64,000 nt of DNA from Nyssa sinensis. Its lineage: Eukaryota > Streptophyta > Magnoliopsida > Cornales > Nyssaceae. Where the stretch lies: assembly GCA_008638375.1 (NCBI GenBank), contig CM018031.1, forward strand, positions 13,136,062 to 13,200,061. Direction: 5' to 3'. Shown here one piece after another: positions 36,301 through 48,300 of the stretch (the first letter of the stretch is position 1; each line of letters starts with the position of its first letter). The notes under the pieces were generated by a model that was not told the DNA's origin, made no database searches, and was given only the letters and a program-made list of their open reading frames with translations. The position numbers and the translations under genes were made by a program.

Positions 36301-39300
36301 GACAACCGAATACTTTCAAATTTGAATAATCAGAAGGAGTACCAGAGCATACCTCATTAGGAGTTTTAGTTTCAATAACAATATTTGGAGAACGGTTCGC
36401 CAAATAGCAAACTATATTAACGGCCTCAGCCCAAAATGCCTTAGATTACTCGGCATTCGAGAGCATGCAACGAGCTTTCTCTATAAGAGTTCTGTTCATC
36501 TATTCTGCGACTCCATTTTGTTGGGGGAGTGTCATGAACTGTGCGGTGCCTTGCAATTCTCTCATTCTGATAGAACTTATTAAACTCTTCATCACAAAAT
36601 TCCATGCTGTTATCTATTCTAAGCTGCTTGACCTGTTTATTTGTTTGCTTCTCAATCAAGACTTTCCACTGTTTAAATATAGTAAACGTCTCATTCTTGT
36701 GCTTAAGAAAATAGACTCAAACTTTTCTTGAATAATCATCAATGAAAGTCAAAAAATACCAAGCACCACCCTGGGATGGGATGGGATGGTTGTAGGACCC
36801 TAAAGATCCAAATGAATGTAGTTAATTGTACCCTTGGTTCTATGAATTGCAGTATTGAACTTCGCCCTTTTTTGTTTTCCGAAAACACAATGCTCACAAA
36901 AGTCAAGCTATCCTGTTGACTGTCCACAAAGCAAACCCTGTTTGCTCAGAATTGTCATACCCCTTTTTCTCATGCGACTCAATCGCATATGCCACAAACG
37001 GGAGATATCTGAATCTAGATTAACTGAAGATGAAGATGAAACACTTGTAGAACCAACAATTGTACTGTCCTGAAGAACGTAAAGGCCGTTTACTTTATTA
37101 CCTTTCATCACAACCAAAGATCCCATGCTAACCTTCATAGCTCCACCTTCAGCAGAGAACTTGCAACCATTGGAATCCAAACTGCCCAAAGAAATCAGAT
37201 TTTTCTTTAAGTCCGGTTTGTGCCTTACATTTGTCAAAGTCCTCACAATTTTGTCGTGCAAACGAATTCGAACTGTAACTATCCCAATTGTCTTACATGC
37301 CATGTTGTTGCCCATTAAGACTGAACCACCATTCACCATTGATTGCATCATAGGTGGCGAACCAATCCCAATTAGAGGTCATATGATAGGAGCAACCTGA
37401 ATCAAGAATCCACTCCTCATTGGAGTGATTATCAGAAACAGTAACTGAAAGGACATTAATTGCAACCTCTAACGGTTTCTTGTGCAACACCAGCAGCATT
37501 AACATTCTTCTTACCGCCTTGTTCTTTGAGCCTAGGACACTCAGTTTTGTAGTGCCCAAACTTGTGACAATAGCAACATTCAATCTCACTCTTGGGTGTT
37601 CTAGATTGTGATCGACCTTTAGATCCACCTTGGCCTCTACCTCGACCTTTATTATTACCACTACTAGAGCCCCTTTCATTAGGTCAGCCTCTATTATTAG
37701 AGGAATCCGAAAGACCTTTCACAAACAGACCCTCGGCGGCTCGGCCTATACATAATCATTGCCTTTCCCATTCAACTTAGTCCTCAACTCTTTCGAGTTT
37801 AAAGACGCCTTAACATTTACTAAAGAAATGGTATCCCTTCCATATAACATGGAATTAACAAAAGTTTCAAAAGAACCAGGCAATGAACACAATCTTCTTC
37901 AACCTTAACATCAATATTCTTCAGGTCCATGATAATTTTATTAACTTTATCAAGGTGCTCATTAATGGACATACCTTCCTTCATCTTGAGGGTGTACAAC
38001 CGCTGCTTCAAATACAAACGGTTGGTGAGCGACTTTTTTATGTACAAATTCTCTAGCTTTTTCCAAAGCTCAGAGGCGGATTTTGCATTTGATACCTCAC
38101 GCAAGACTCCATTAGAAAGAGATAATTGAATGGCGCTTATGTGCCTTTTCTTGCATATCAATCTTTTGCTCCGTAGTCAACGTTGTTGGAAACGTGCCAT
38201 CCAAAATATTAGCCAAACCTTGCTGTCGTAACATAGCGCGTATCTTGATGCGCCAAAGGCCAAAACTATTTTGACCGTCAAACTTCTCTACTTCATATTT
38301 TGCGGTAGCCATCACCAAAAACTTTGATACCAATTTGTTGTGCAACGGAAGCGGAAAACAAAATAACGAAGAGAAAAAAAACAAACACGGTAAGAACAAG
38401 AGAACACCAAATATACGTGGTTCGGCAAACAGCCTACGTCCACGGGTGAAGCACAACAAAAGATTCACTATCAAAAGGTGAAGAATACAAAACGGGGTGT
38501 TAAAATCCCACTCACAAATGTCTAAGAAGACTTCCTGCCGCTCTCTCTCTCTCTCTCTCTTTCTCTCATTCTCTCACAACAATAAATTATATAATGTTCC
38601 CAAACCTTAAAATACGAAAAAGAGGCGGAAATCGCAAAATTGGGCCCGGAGTGCCGATCGGCATTCCTCGGCACACACGTGTGCCAATGGGCCATTTTCT
38701 GACTTTCTTCAAATGCTTTGAAATTTCTTGTACTGCTTGGTCAACAGAGAAGGAGGGGTTTTTGGGTCCAAGTGTCTATCGGTAAACCACCAAAAGTGTC
38801 CGAAACGGTTTGGGTGCGAGTCGGCTCAAAATACAAGACACAAATAACACAATAAAGCTGGTGGACCAATCTTATTAATGATCAAGTTCCTGATTATATA
38901 AATTTTGTGCTGTATTTGACTCTTGTCATCTGATTCTTCAAGGTCTGTGAATTGGTGAGGATTTTCCTATGAGAATCGACCATCCTTGAACTTGAAAACC
39001 TTTTTTTTTCCCTTCCTTCCTTTCATTTTTAAATAGCCTCCACACATTATGACAGTATATTCTTTTGTTTGACCTGATGATTATATGCTTAGAAGTAAGA
39101 ATCATCTGGAAGTGAATTACTTTCCATATTATGTGGAATCCATCATGCACCTGGACCTTCTTGTTTAGATGATTTTCCATTCATGTGGGTGGCTTGTTGA
39201 CCCCCCAATCACTCAATACATTCATAATTAGACCTTTTTTATATAACTTATAAACTAGCTTGAATCATTGTAAGATGTAAACATATTGTCCTGGTCGAAT

Positions 39301-42300
39301 TTCAGTACACTCAACATAATGACATAGTTGATATTATTCAACATTCTCTTCTTTAAGTTTCTTTATATGCTACCTAAGTGTTTAATGCATAGAAGCTGAA
39401 CTGATTCAAAATCTGTTATCCAAGATTGAGTTATAGATGGTTTGCCTGTAGGGCCCAAGCAGTTGGAGGATGCTTTATGGGTTGGATATAAACTCAGAGA
39501 AAGGTCTTGTGCTTGTTGCAGATAACTTTGGATTTCTCTACCTGTACGTACCCTTTCTGCTTAAATAGTATCAATAACCAAGAGATATAGAAGTGAGAGA
39601 GAGAACAAGAAGTACATGGATGTTGTAATTAATTATAAAAACCACCAAGCATTATCTTGAGTGGTCTTTTCTCCACCTTCCAAAGCGGAGATTGATAGTT
39701 CAAGTCTCAATTAAGGCAAAGTGGCTTTGTCTTATATATATATGTATGTGTTTGGCATGTTGTTTAACAGATTGTTGGTATTTTTATTTTCCACTTACCT
39801 TAAGAAGGTGCTGTTTTATGCTGCCTACTTAGTCAATCTGGAAGAACCAGGTGAATCTTATGCTATCAGCCTGTGTAAATTGTATGTCCAATTACTGCCC
39901 AGTGGGGATATCTGCCGTGCAACCCATACATTTGATTGACAGTCTTTTGAACCAATAATAATCTCGCACTTACGATTACTTTCTGTATGCATGATTTCTG
40001 TGGCCCAAATATTTCCTAGCATATGTAATGGTGGACTGAACTTTGTAACTTTGTAAAGCTAGAGGGGGAACTTATCTAACATGTGTTGTATTAGTCTGGA
40101 AGTCATATTAAATGAATGATGAAAAATAGTAATGAATAAAAAACCTAAAACCTTTTTCAGATTTGTGGCTTGCAGGTAGTTTCAAATTCTGTAGTTTGTC
40201 ATCACCATAAATGGATGTATCAACAAGAGAAAGTTGAAACTGAAAGAGAAAAGTAAAAAATAATGGAAATGAAATCTTGAAATGAAAATCAAACTCTAAC
40301 TGCGCCTGATAAATAGAATGATTGCCTTTTCCTTTGTAGGGAGCAAAACCAGATAGTGTTGCATTTTTTTATGTAGATGCTACACTCTGTGAATGAAAAA
40401 CACCCATTTAAATTTGGTTTCTTTCATCTCTTACTGACATATGTAGGGTGGATATCCGCTCCAACAACAAAGTAGGTGAGGCTATTATGATCCATAAGAA
40501 GGGAAGCAAAGTTGTTGGGCTACACTGCAACCCTGTTCAGCCGGATCTTCTTTTGAGTTGTGGAAATGATCATTTTGTAAGCTTCCTTGATTGGTGATTC
40601 ACATTTTTGTCTTTGATTTTGTTACAGTTGAGTTATTTTTGTTTAGATTTAAAGAAAACCAAAATATTGTAGGAACCACCAAGCATTAACTTGAGTGGTA
40701 TCTCCTCCACCTGTCAAAGAGGAGGTTGAGGGTTCGAGTCCCAAATGGGACAGAGTGGGTTGTATTTCTTACTTATCAGAAAATAAAAACTAAAAAAAAA
40801 AATATTGTAGGAAAATATTCCCAATTTTCTGAGTAGCATGCAATCCCATATGTTTTTGTCTGTTTCTTTTTATTGTTATAGCAGTCGTCTTTAAAATAAA
40901 ATGTTTTCCCACATCAGGCTCGTATATGGGACATGCGTCGGTTAGAAGCTGGATCTTCTCTTTATAATCTTGCACACAGACGTGTTGTTAACTCTGCTTA
41001 TTTTTCACCACAAAGTGGCAGCAAAATACTTACTACCTCACAGGACAACCGACTTCGTGTATGGGATTCCATCTTTGGCAATTTGGATTCCCCAAGTCGA
41101 GAAATTGTACATAGTCATGATTTCAATCGACATTTGACTCCCTTTCGAGCTGAATGGGATCCTAAGGTGATGCTTATTTGAATTTTGAAAAACATTTACC
41201 TTTACTAAAGGCATTATAGAAATTTAGATTTTTAAAGATGCTTTTTTTATGCAGGACCCATCAGAGTCCCTCGTAGTTATTGGACGTTACATAAGTGAAA
41301 ATTATAATGGAGCTGCCTTGCATCCCATTGATTTCATAGACATCAGCACAGGCCAACTAGTTGCTGAGGTCATGGATCCAAACATTACGACTATCAGTCC
41401 TGTGAACAAGTTACATCCCCGAGACGATGTTTTGGCATCTGGTAGCTCAAGGTTTGTACCCTGTGCACTCATTGACTCATCCTAAGGCTTTTTAGATAGG
41501 GTTGAGATGAATTGATCTCTAGATATCCTCATTTATATGTGCAGAGGGGTGTGAAACTATTTGTTTATTCTTTTATTGTGCTGAATAATGGAACTCTTCA
41601 TTAACTCTTTCTTTCTTCAGTGGAAGAATGTTTTCCAAAGAACTATTGTTCTGTACTACTGGAATGTTTAGTTGCTCTTATTGGGCTTTTAGGTGTCATC
41701 CTTGTCACTGTTGCAGCCTATAAGGAGGATGCTGTGATAACCTGTTTGTGGAGATAACACAAAGCTGCAGAGCCATGTACTATATTTAATGGATTATTTA
41801 GTGAAAATTGTTCCGAGTTCTTTTACCATTTTATTGTCTCATCTTTCCACAATTCATCCTCCACCTTTTCAGATATATAGTTGTCCACTAATTGCAAATC
41901 AGTTATAATGTTGATTGTTCTTCCTATGATGGCTTCTGTGCTGTAAAACCTGATTGCCATGTTCAAAGGCATTCTATTTGTTGCACTTGTTATGTATCTT
42001 TGAAATGGTAGTTCTACCTAGTACGGTTGTGGTCCAAATCACTAATTAATTGTGTATCAGACTTAATATATGGTTCCTGTTTGAGTTTATAGATAGAACT
42101 ATTCAGGGAATAACCTGCACGGGTAGGTCAGTTTGCCAGGGCGATGTTTCATGAATTGGATTTCTAGGTCCAATTCCCACTAGGCTTACTGAATACATGT
42201 TGTTTGCGAGTGATTGTATGCACCCTTGGAGAGTAGTCTCAACTCAAAAGGTTTGAGACACCCTAGTGTAACTGAAAAAATGAATTCAGGGAGTAGAGAG

Positions 42301-45300
42301 GAGAGTAGAAATGTGAAGGAAAAAAAACTCTATAATAGGAACTCAAAGAAGCTTCCTGAAATTAATAAAATACTCTAATTAATTGCTATACTTTTGGACA
42401 GGTGTCAGTACAAAATGATGAAATATAAATATCACTAATTTTGGTGGATAGTTATGACTTATGACCTAAGGATGCTTAATTCACTTGAATAGAGGGTGGA
42501 TTTCTCGGGAATGTTAACATTTTGCACTTTTGGTGTAAATCTGTGCTAAATTCGGGTCATATTATTGAATGGCTAAATAAGGACAACTTTGAAGCTAGAT
42601 AGTAGAATATTTTTTATGCTATTTTGTCAATAGAAATTTCATGTGGGGGGCAAAACCGTCCAAAATGGACAACACAGGAATAACTATTAAGGTTCATCAT
42701 CATGCTCTCAAGTACTAGAGGGAACATGACTTAAAAGCAACCAGCAGTGTATTCCACTTGTTATTAATGATTGTTGATGGGGTATGTGGAGGTGGGGTCT
42801 GGGGTTGGTGTTCGGGATGATGGGGTGATGTTGAGGAGGATGAGTCATAGGTTAGATCGATGGAGTGGGGAAATCTGAAATCTTAGGGGATTCAAAGGTG
42901 GAGGGATGTCGATGGTACTGAGAGAATTTGATGAGCAGCTGTTGGATTGTAGGCCTCTGGCCATTATTGCTCCTACAAATTCTTTGGTAGAGTTCGGGGC
43001 GTGCTGTCCTTTTGAAGAACAGAAGAGGGAGGTGTCAGATTTGGTGCTCTGGAAGGCAAAGGGGATTCGGGAATTGAAAGGGCTGATCTCAACTTAACTT
43101 GACCAAGTCTTATCCCAATTGTCGGCTACATGAATCCAATTGTAACCTATTTAGGATGGGATTCATGTTCATAAGAGATTTGACAAGATTTTATGCAGGT
43201 TGTTAGTTACCTAATGCAACACTCCCTCCTTTATCCGGGTTTGGGACCGCTCACAACAAAGGTGGAGTTAAATATTAAGGAAGGGGGATGTTGGATTTTT
43301 TTTTTGTTCGGAGGTGGGGTGTGGAGAGTGAAAGAGGGTTGAAAATAGACAAGCAGATTAAATTGTATAGTGGAATGTTTAGGGGCTGAATGACTTGTGT
43401 GAGAGGATGGTAGTCAAATAAATGATTAAGGAGTGAAAGGAGAATTTGATGTGTTTGCAGGAGAAGAAAATGGAGGTTATTTTGACTGAGGTCGGGAGAA
43501 GCATGTGGGGTGGCAAGTTAATTTATTGGGGACAAAAAGGGGCTACATACAGGCTCATTTGTTGGTATTATTTTGATGTAGGAAGGGTGCTGACCGCTGA
43601 GCAAAAGGGAGGCGGTTGTGGGGAAATAATTGTTCTCATGTTTGTTTACTTTTGTTAAAGATGATTCTTCATGTTTTTTTTAGGATTTTATGGACCAGTG
43701 GAGGATACGCCAAACATAGATTGTGGGCAGAATTGAGAGTTTATGAGCAATGGCGATACCTGTGGTGCATTGGAGGTGATGTCAATATGGTTTGGTACCT
43801 TGCAGAGTGGTCTTCTAGGGGCATTTAACTGGCGGGTATGGGAGAAATTTCAGGATTTATTAATGATTTGGGTTTATTGGATTTATTGTTTTTAGGGGCT
43901 GCTTGGTTTACACGGTCCAATAATAGTGTTTTTTTTCCTTCTCTCTTCTCTCTCCTCTCTTTGATGGGCAAGACACACACATCCAACTATGTTCTAATTG
44001 GGACTTGAATCCCCATCTCTTCTTTGTGAGTTCAAGGTGATACTATTCAAGCTAATGCTTGATGGTAATAGAGAGTTTTCTTCTTTATCGAGATCAAATC
44101 ACCTTTTGGTATCTAGAGATTGGTTTGAGTGTTTTGTTGATGTGGCACAGTACGCTTTGCCACTAAACTTAGGGCATCACAATTTTGTTGCACAGTGGAG
44201 GAATTCGGCATGGGTGGTGAAATGCTTATGAGGTGATGGGTAGTTCTGTTGTAGCTCGAAAATTGAAATTACTCAAAAGGGACTTGTGGAAGTGGAACAT
44301 GAAAGTCTGGGAAGATGAAGTGGAGAAAGAAGAGGGTGGTCAAAGGAAATTCGAGTACTTAATGTTAAGGAAGAGGAGGACAGGTTATAGAGGGAGAAAA
44401 TTGGGTGTCGCAAGGAGTTAAAGGCAAAGGTGGGTAGGTTGGCTAATCAAGATAGTTGACATTAGAAGTCGAGGGCATTGTGGTTGCATGATGGGGAAGA
44501 GCATAGTTGTCAAAAACGTATAATACATGATACATATCGTACGATACGCCACGTGACAAAGGAAAAATGATATGTAATTTTGTATTGTTTTACGATACTG
44601 TAATGATCTGTTATATGGGACGCTTACAAAAATGATAGCATTTTGTGTTTTTTTTTTTTTTTTTTGTGTTTTTTTTTTTTTCGGTTTTGGCTTACAAAAA
44701 ATGACGTTGTGTTGGATCCTATAAATGCCCTGCTTTGGACGATTGATCATACCTCTCTCTCTACGATTGACAAACAAAGCCCCAAATCATCATTCCTTCT
44801 CAATCTCACAAACCCTAATTGACTGTGCTGGTCTCATTTGAAGGTCGACGACGACGACCTCTCCCTTGTTCGCAACCATCGACTGTAGCTGGTCTCAATT
44901 TGCGACCTCTCTCTCTGTGGCTAGCATCGATCGACGACCTCTCTCATCAACGTGCTCCCTTTGTTCTTGAGGTATTTCTTCAATTCTTTGATTCTATAAT
45001 TTGTATTTAGCTTCCTCTTTTTTTTCCTATTCGGAACCCTTGATTGCCTCTATTCTTGTTTACCTCTGTTCAACTTCCTTTCTTTGACTGTATTTTGTAT
45101 TTTCTGTTCTTATTTGACCTTTGTTCTTCTTGTTCAATACTTCAATTGGTTGTTGAATTCTTTTATTTTTCTTATGTAATCAGTAATCACTGACTCACTG
45201 TAATGTTTTGTTATTTATATCAATATATGTTTTGTGGTTTTTTAAATATATTAGTATCATAATTCTTGCATTATTTGATAATATTTCAGTTTTGCCTCTT

Positions 45301-48300
45301 TGAATCCACGATGAAAAAGATCACAAAAAAGACCAGTGGTAGTAATCCCACTTGGGACCACTATGATAAAGTGGCCGAAGGGAAAGAACGTAGTTTGAAG
45401 CTAAAATGCATTCACTATGGAGATGCCTACTTGGGGAGGCATTTCAAGAAAGAAATTATTTGGCAGGCACTCATAAAGATGTAGCCGCTTGCAAAAATGT
45501 GCTCAAATGAAGTGGTTGAAATATGTGTGTTTAGATATTTGTAGACGTTATATGAAAATGCTCTTCCTTTTAATTTGGTTAGGGGTGTTTATTTCCAAAG
45601 AATGTTAAGAGTTTGTTGCTTCATTTGTTAAAGGATTGAAGCCTCCTTCATATCATGAGGTGCTGATGCACTTTTTTGGAAAGGAAACAGACTCGATTAA
45701 AAATGGGTTGTTGGAAACTTATAAAGTTGAGTGGAGGAAGACGGGGTGCACTCCTATGTCTGATAGATGGACTGATGGAAAACATTGATCTATTACCAAC
45801 TTTTTGGTAAACAGTCCAAGGGGGACAATATTTCTTAAAAGTATTGATACTTCAGACATTATTAAGAATGCAGATAATTTGTTTAAGCTTCTTGATTCAT
45901 TGATTGGAGATATTGGGGAGGACAATGTCTCCCAAAGTTGTGACTGATAGTGCATCAATTTATGTAGAAGCTAGAAAATTATTGAAGGCAAAGGGAGGGA
46001 AAATTATTTTGGTCTCCTTGTGTTGCACTATTGCTTGGACTTTATTTTGACAAACATTGGGGACATTCCTATACATAGTGAGACAATGTCAAAGGCCAAA
46101 AAAATTACTGTCTACATTTACAGGCATTCTTGGGTGTTAAATCTCATGATAAAATACACTAGGAACAGGGAATTAGTGAGGGCTGGTGTGACAAGGTTTT
46201 CGACCTCATACTTGACTTTGAGTAGTTTACAGTGAGAAGAAAATTGGTCTTAGAGCGATGTGTGTTTCTAGGAGTGGCAAAGTAGTCAATACTCGAAGAA
46301 AGGAGATGGTGTTAAAGTGAGGGACATCATTTTAGCTGACCCAAACTTTTGGGATTAGTCTAATATTGCTTGAAGTGTGTCTTGCCATTGGTGAAAGTAC
46401 TGAGGCTTGTGGATGGGGATCTTAAACCAGCTGCGGGGTACATTTATGAAGCAATGGACAAGGCAAAAGAACAAACGGAAAAAATATTTCGAAGAGTGAA
46501 AAGCATTACAAGCCTCTATGGGAGGTCATTGATAAAAGATGGAATATGCAATTGCATAGGCCCCTTCATGCAGCCGCCTATTTTCTTAATCCGAGATAAA
46601 AAAAAAAAAACTATTTATGTTTTTAAATACTTATTGTAGATTTCTAGTTATTAATTTAAATACTTATTGTAGATTTCACTATTCTTCTAAATTTAATGCG
46701 GCTTATGAGATAAAGATGGGGCTTTATGAGAGTATTCGAAGAATGTGTTCTCCTCCAATTATAAGAGAGAAAGTGGATAGACAGTTGGATACTTTCCACA
46801 ATGCTAAGAAGATGTTGGGATGGACATAGCAATTCAAATGAAAAATAAGAAACACCCAAGTAAATTTTTAAATATTATCTTGATGTTAATGAAAGTAAGA
46901 AACAAAATTATTTTAATTAGTTAATAATTGACTTGTAATTTTGATAGCCTTGTGGCTGGGAATCATTTGGAGGAGCTTGTCCGAAATTGCAACAACTTGT
47001 CATTCGCATCCTTAGCTTGACTTGTAGTGCTAGCGGGATGTGAGAGAAATTGGAGTATATTTGATCAAGTATATGGCTCATGAGAAGTATTATTTGGTAG
47101 TTTGGTTGATTATTTTATGTTTAGTTTTATTTTCGAGTCTTTAAAATAGGTGCATTCTAAAAGGAGGAATCAATTGGAGTAACAAAGATTAAATGCACTT
47201 GTGTTTGTGCAGTATAATCTTAGATTAGAGGCAAGGCACCAAAGAAGGGTAGTAGATGGTGATTCCTATGATTCTATTTTTCTATTGGATATGGAATCTG
47301 ATAATGAGTAGATAATAGAGAAAGAAAGTGTAGTTTTACCCGATGACACCACATGGATGGATGCAAATAAATGTTTTGAAGTTCAAGGAGGAGAAAGTAG
47401 TAGAAAGCGAAAAAGAGGTAACCATGTAACATAGATAGTTTGTATATATATTTTTATTTATTGACTCATTCCATAAGTGAAGTGAAACATTGTATATTGA
47501 CCCTCTATAGGACCTAGAGATCCTTACATGAACAAGAACAAGCGAAAGCAAGTACTTTTAGATGAAGAAAATGATGATGAGGAGATACAAGAAGAAGAAG
47601 AAAAAGGAAGTGAAGAATGTTTGGCATCCAATGATGATGATGTTGATGTGGATGCCATTGAATTTGAAGATTGAGATGGAATTTGACTTGTTTTGGATTT
47701 TGTATTTCAATTTGAAGTGAAGAATTGTTGGCATTCGATGATGATGATATTGATGTAGATGCCATTAAATTTGAAGATTGAGATGGAATTTGAATTGTTT
47801 TGGATTTTGTATTTCAATTTGATGTTGATGAACTATGTCTTATTTCTTTTCTTTTGAGTAAATATGTTGAGAACTTGGATTGTTAAACTTTGTTTTGGAA
47901 TTTTTAGAGTTTTTGTATTGTATGGACTATGGATTATGGGATTCAGTTGAATATTTGTTTTATAAGTGAGTTGAAATGTTATTTTCATCATTTTTAGCAA
48001 TTTATATCTTTGTGTATTTATATTTATATATAAATTTATAAATATATTTTAAAAATTACGTGTATCTTACGATACACGATATGATACACATTTTTTTAAA
48101 AACGATACGCCCTTCGATTCACGTTTCGATAACCCTGGGGAATAGTACAAAGATCTTTAATAGGGTGGCTAATGTTCATATAAGGACAAGTCATATTGGG
48201 CAGCTATATGTGGATGGGGTGTTGAGGATGGAAATTGATGATGTTTGTTTTGGGATTGTTGGCTTTTTGAGCAGCTTGTATACAGAAAGTTCTCAGTGGA

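Larger units (their letters stand above)
32999..38849 (-). mobile_element. Ty1/Copia LTR retrotransposon in DDB2 intron 6, antisense, decayed
   Basis: The target duplication CAATA flanks it exactly (32994-32998 and 38850-38854). The LTRs start TGTTGTGC and end AATAACA. On the minus strand, in order, come gag (about 38310-37500, with WRIKIRAML and a CCHC knuckle), protease ([11 protein letters not shown], near 37420), integrase fragments (about 37000-36000), reverse transcriptase (about 35110-34280, with YIDDML) and RNase H (about 34000-33671, with [10 protein letters not shown]). Integrase before RT is the Copia order. Several stops and frameshifts, and LTRs differing at many sites, indicate an old, inactive copy. 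A 675-bp MITE sits between integrase and RT. The element runs against DDB2 transcription and is removed by splicing. Confidence 0.95.

Noticed and set aside
40676..40760. tRNA gene (GGTTCGAGTCC box)
   Set aside because: No cloverleaf or acceptor stem can be drawn, and the 15-base TSD and A-rich tail show a SINE.
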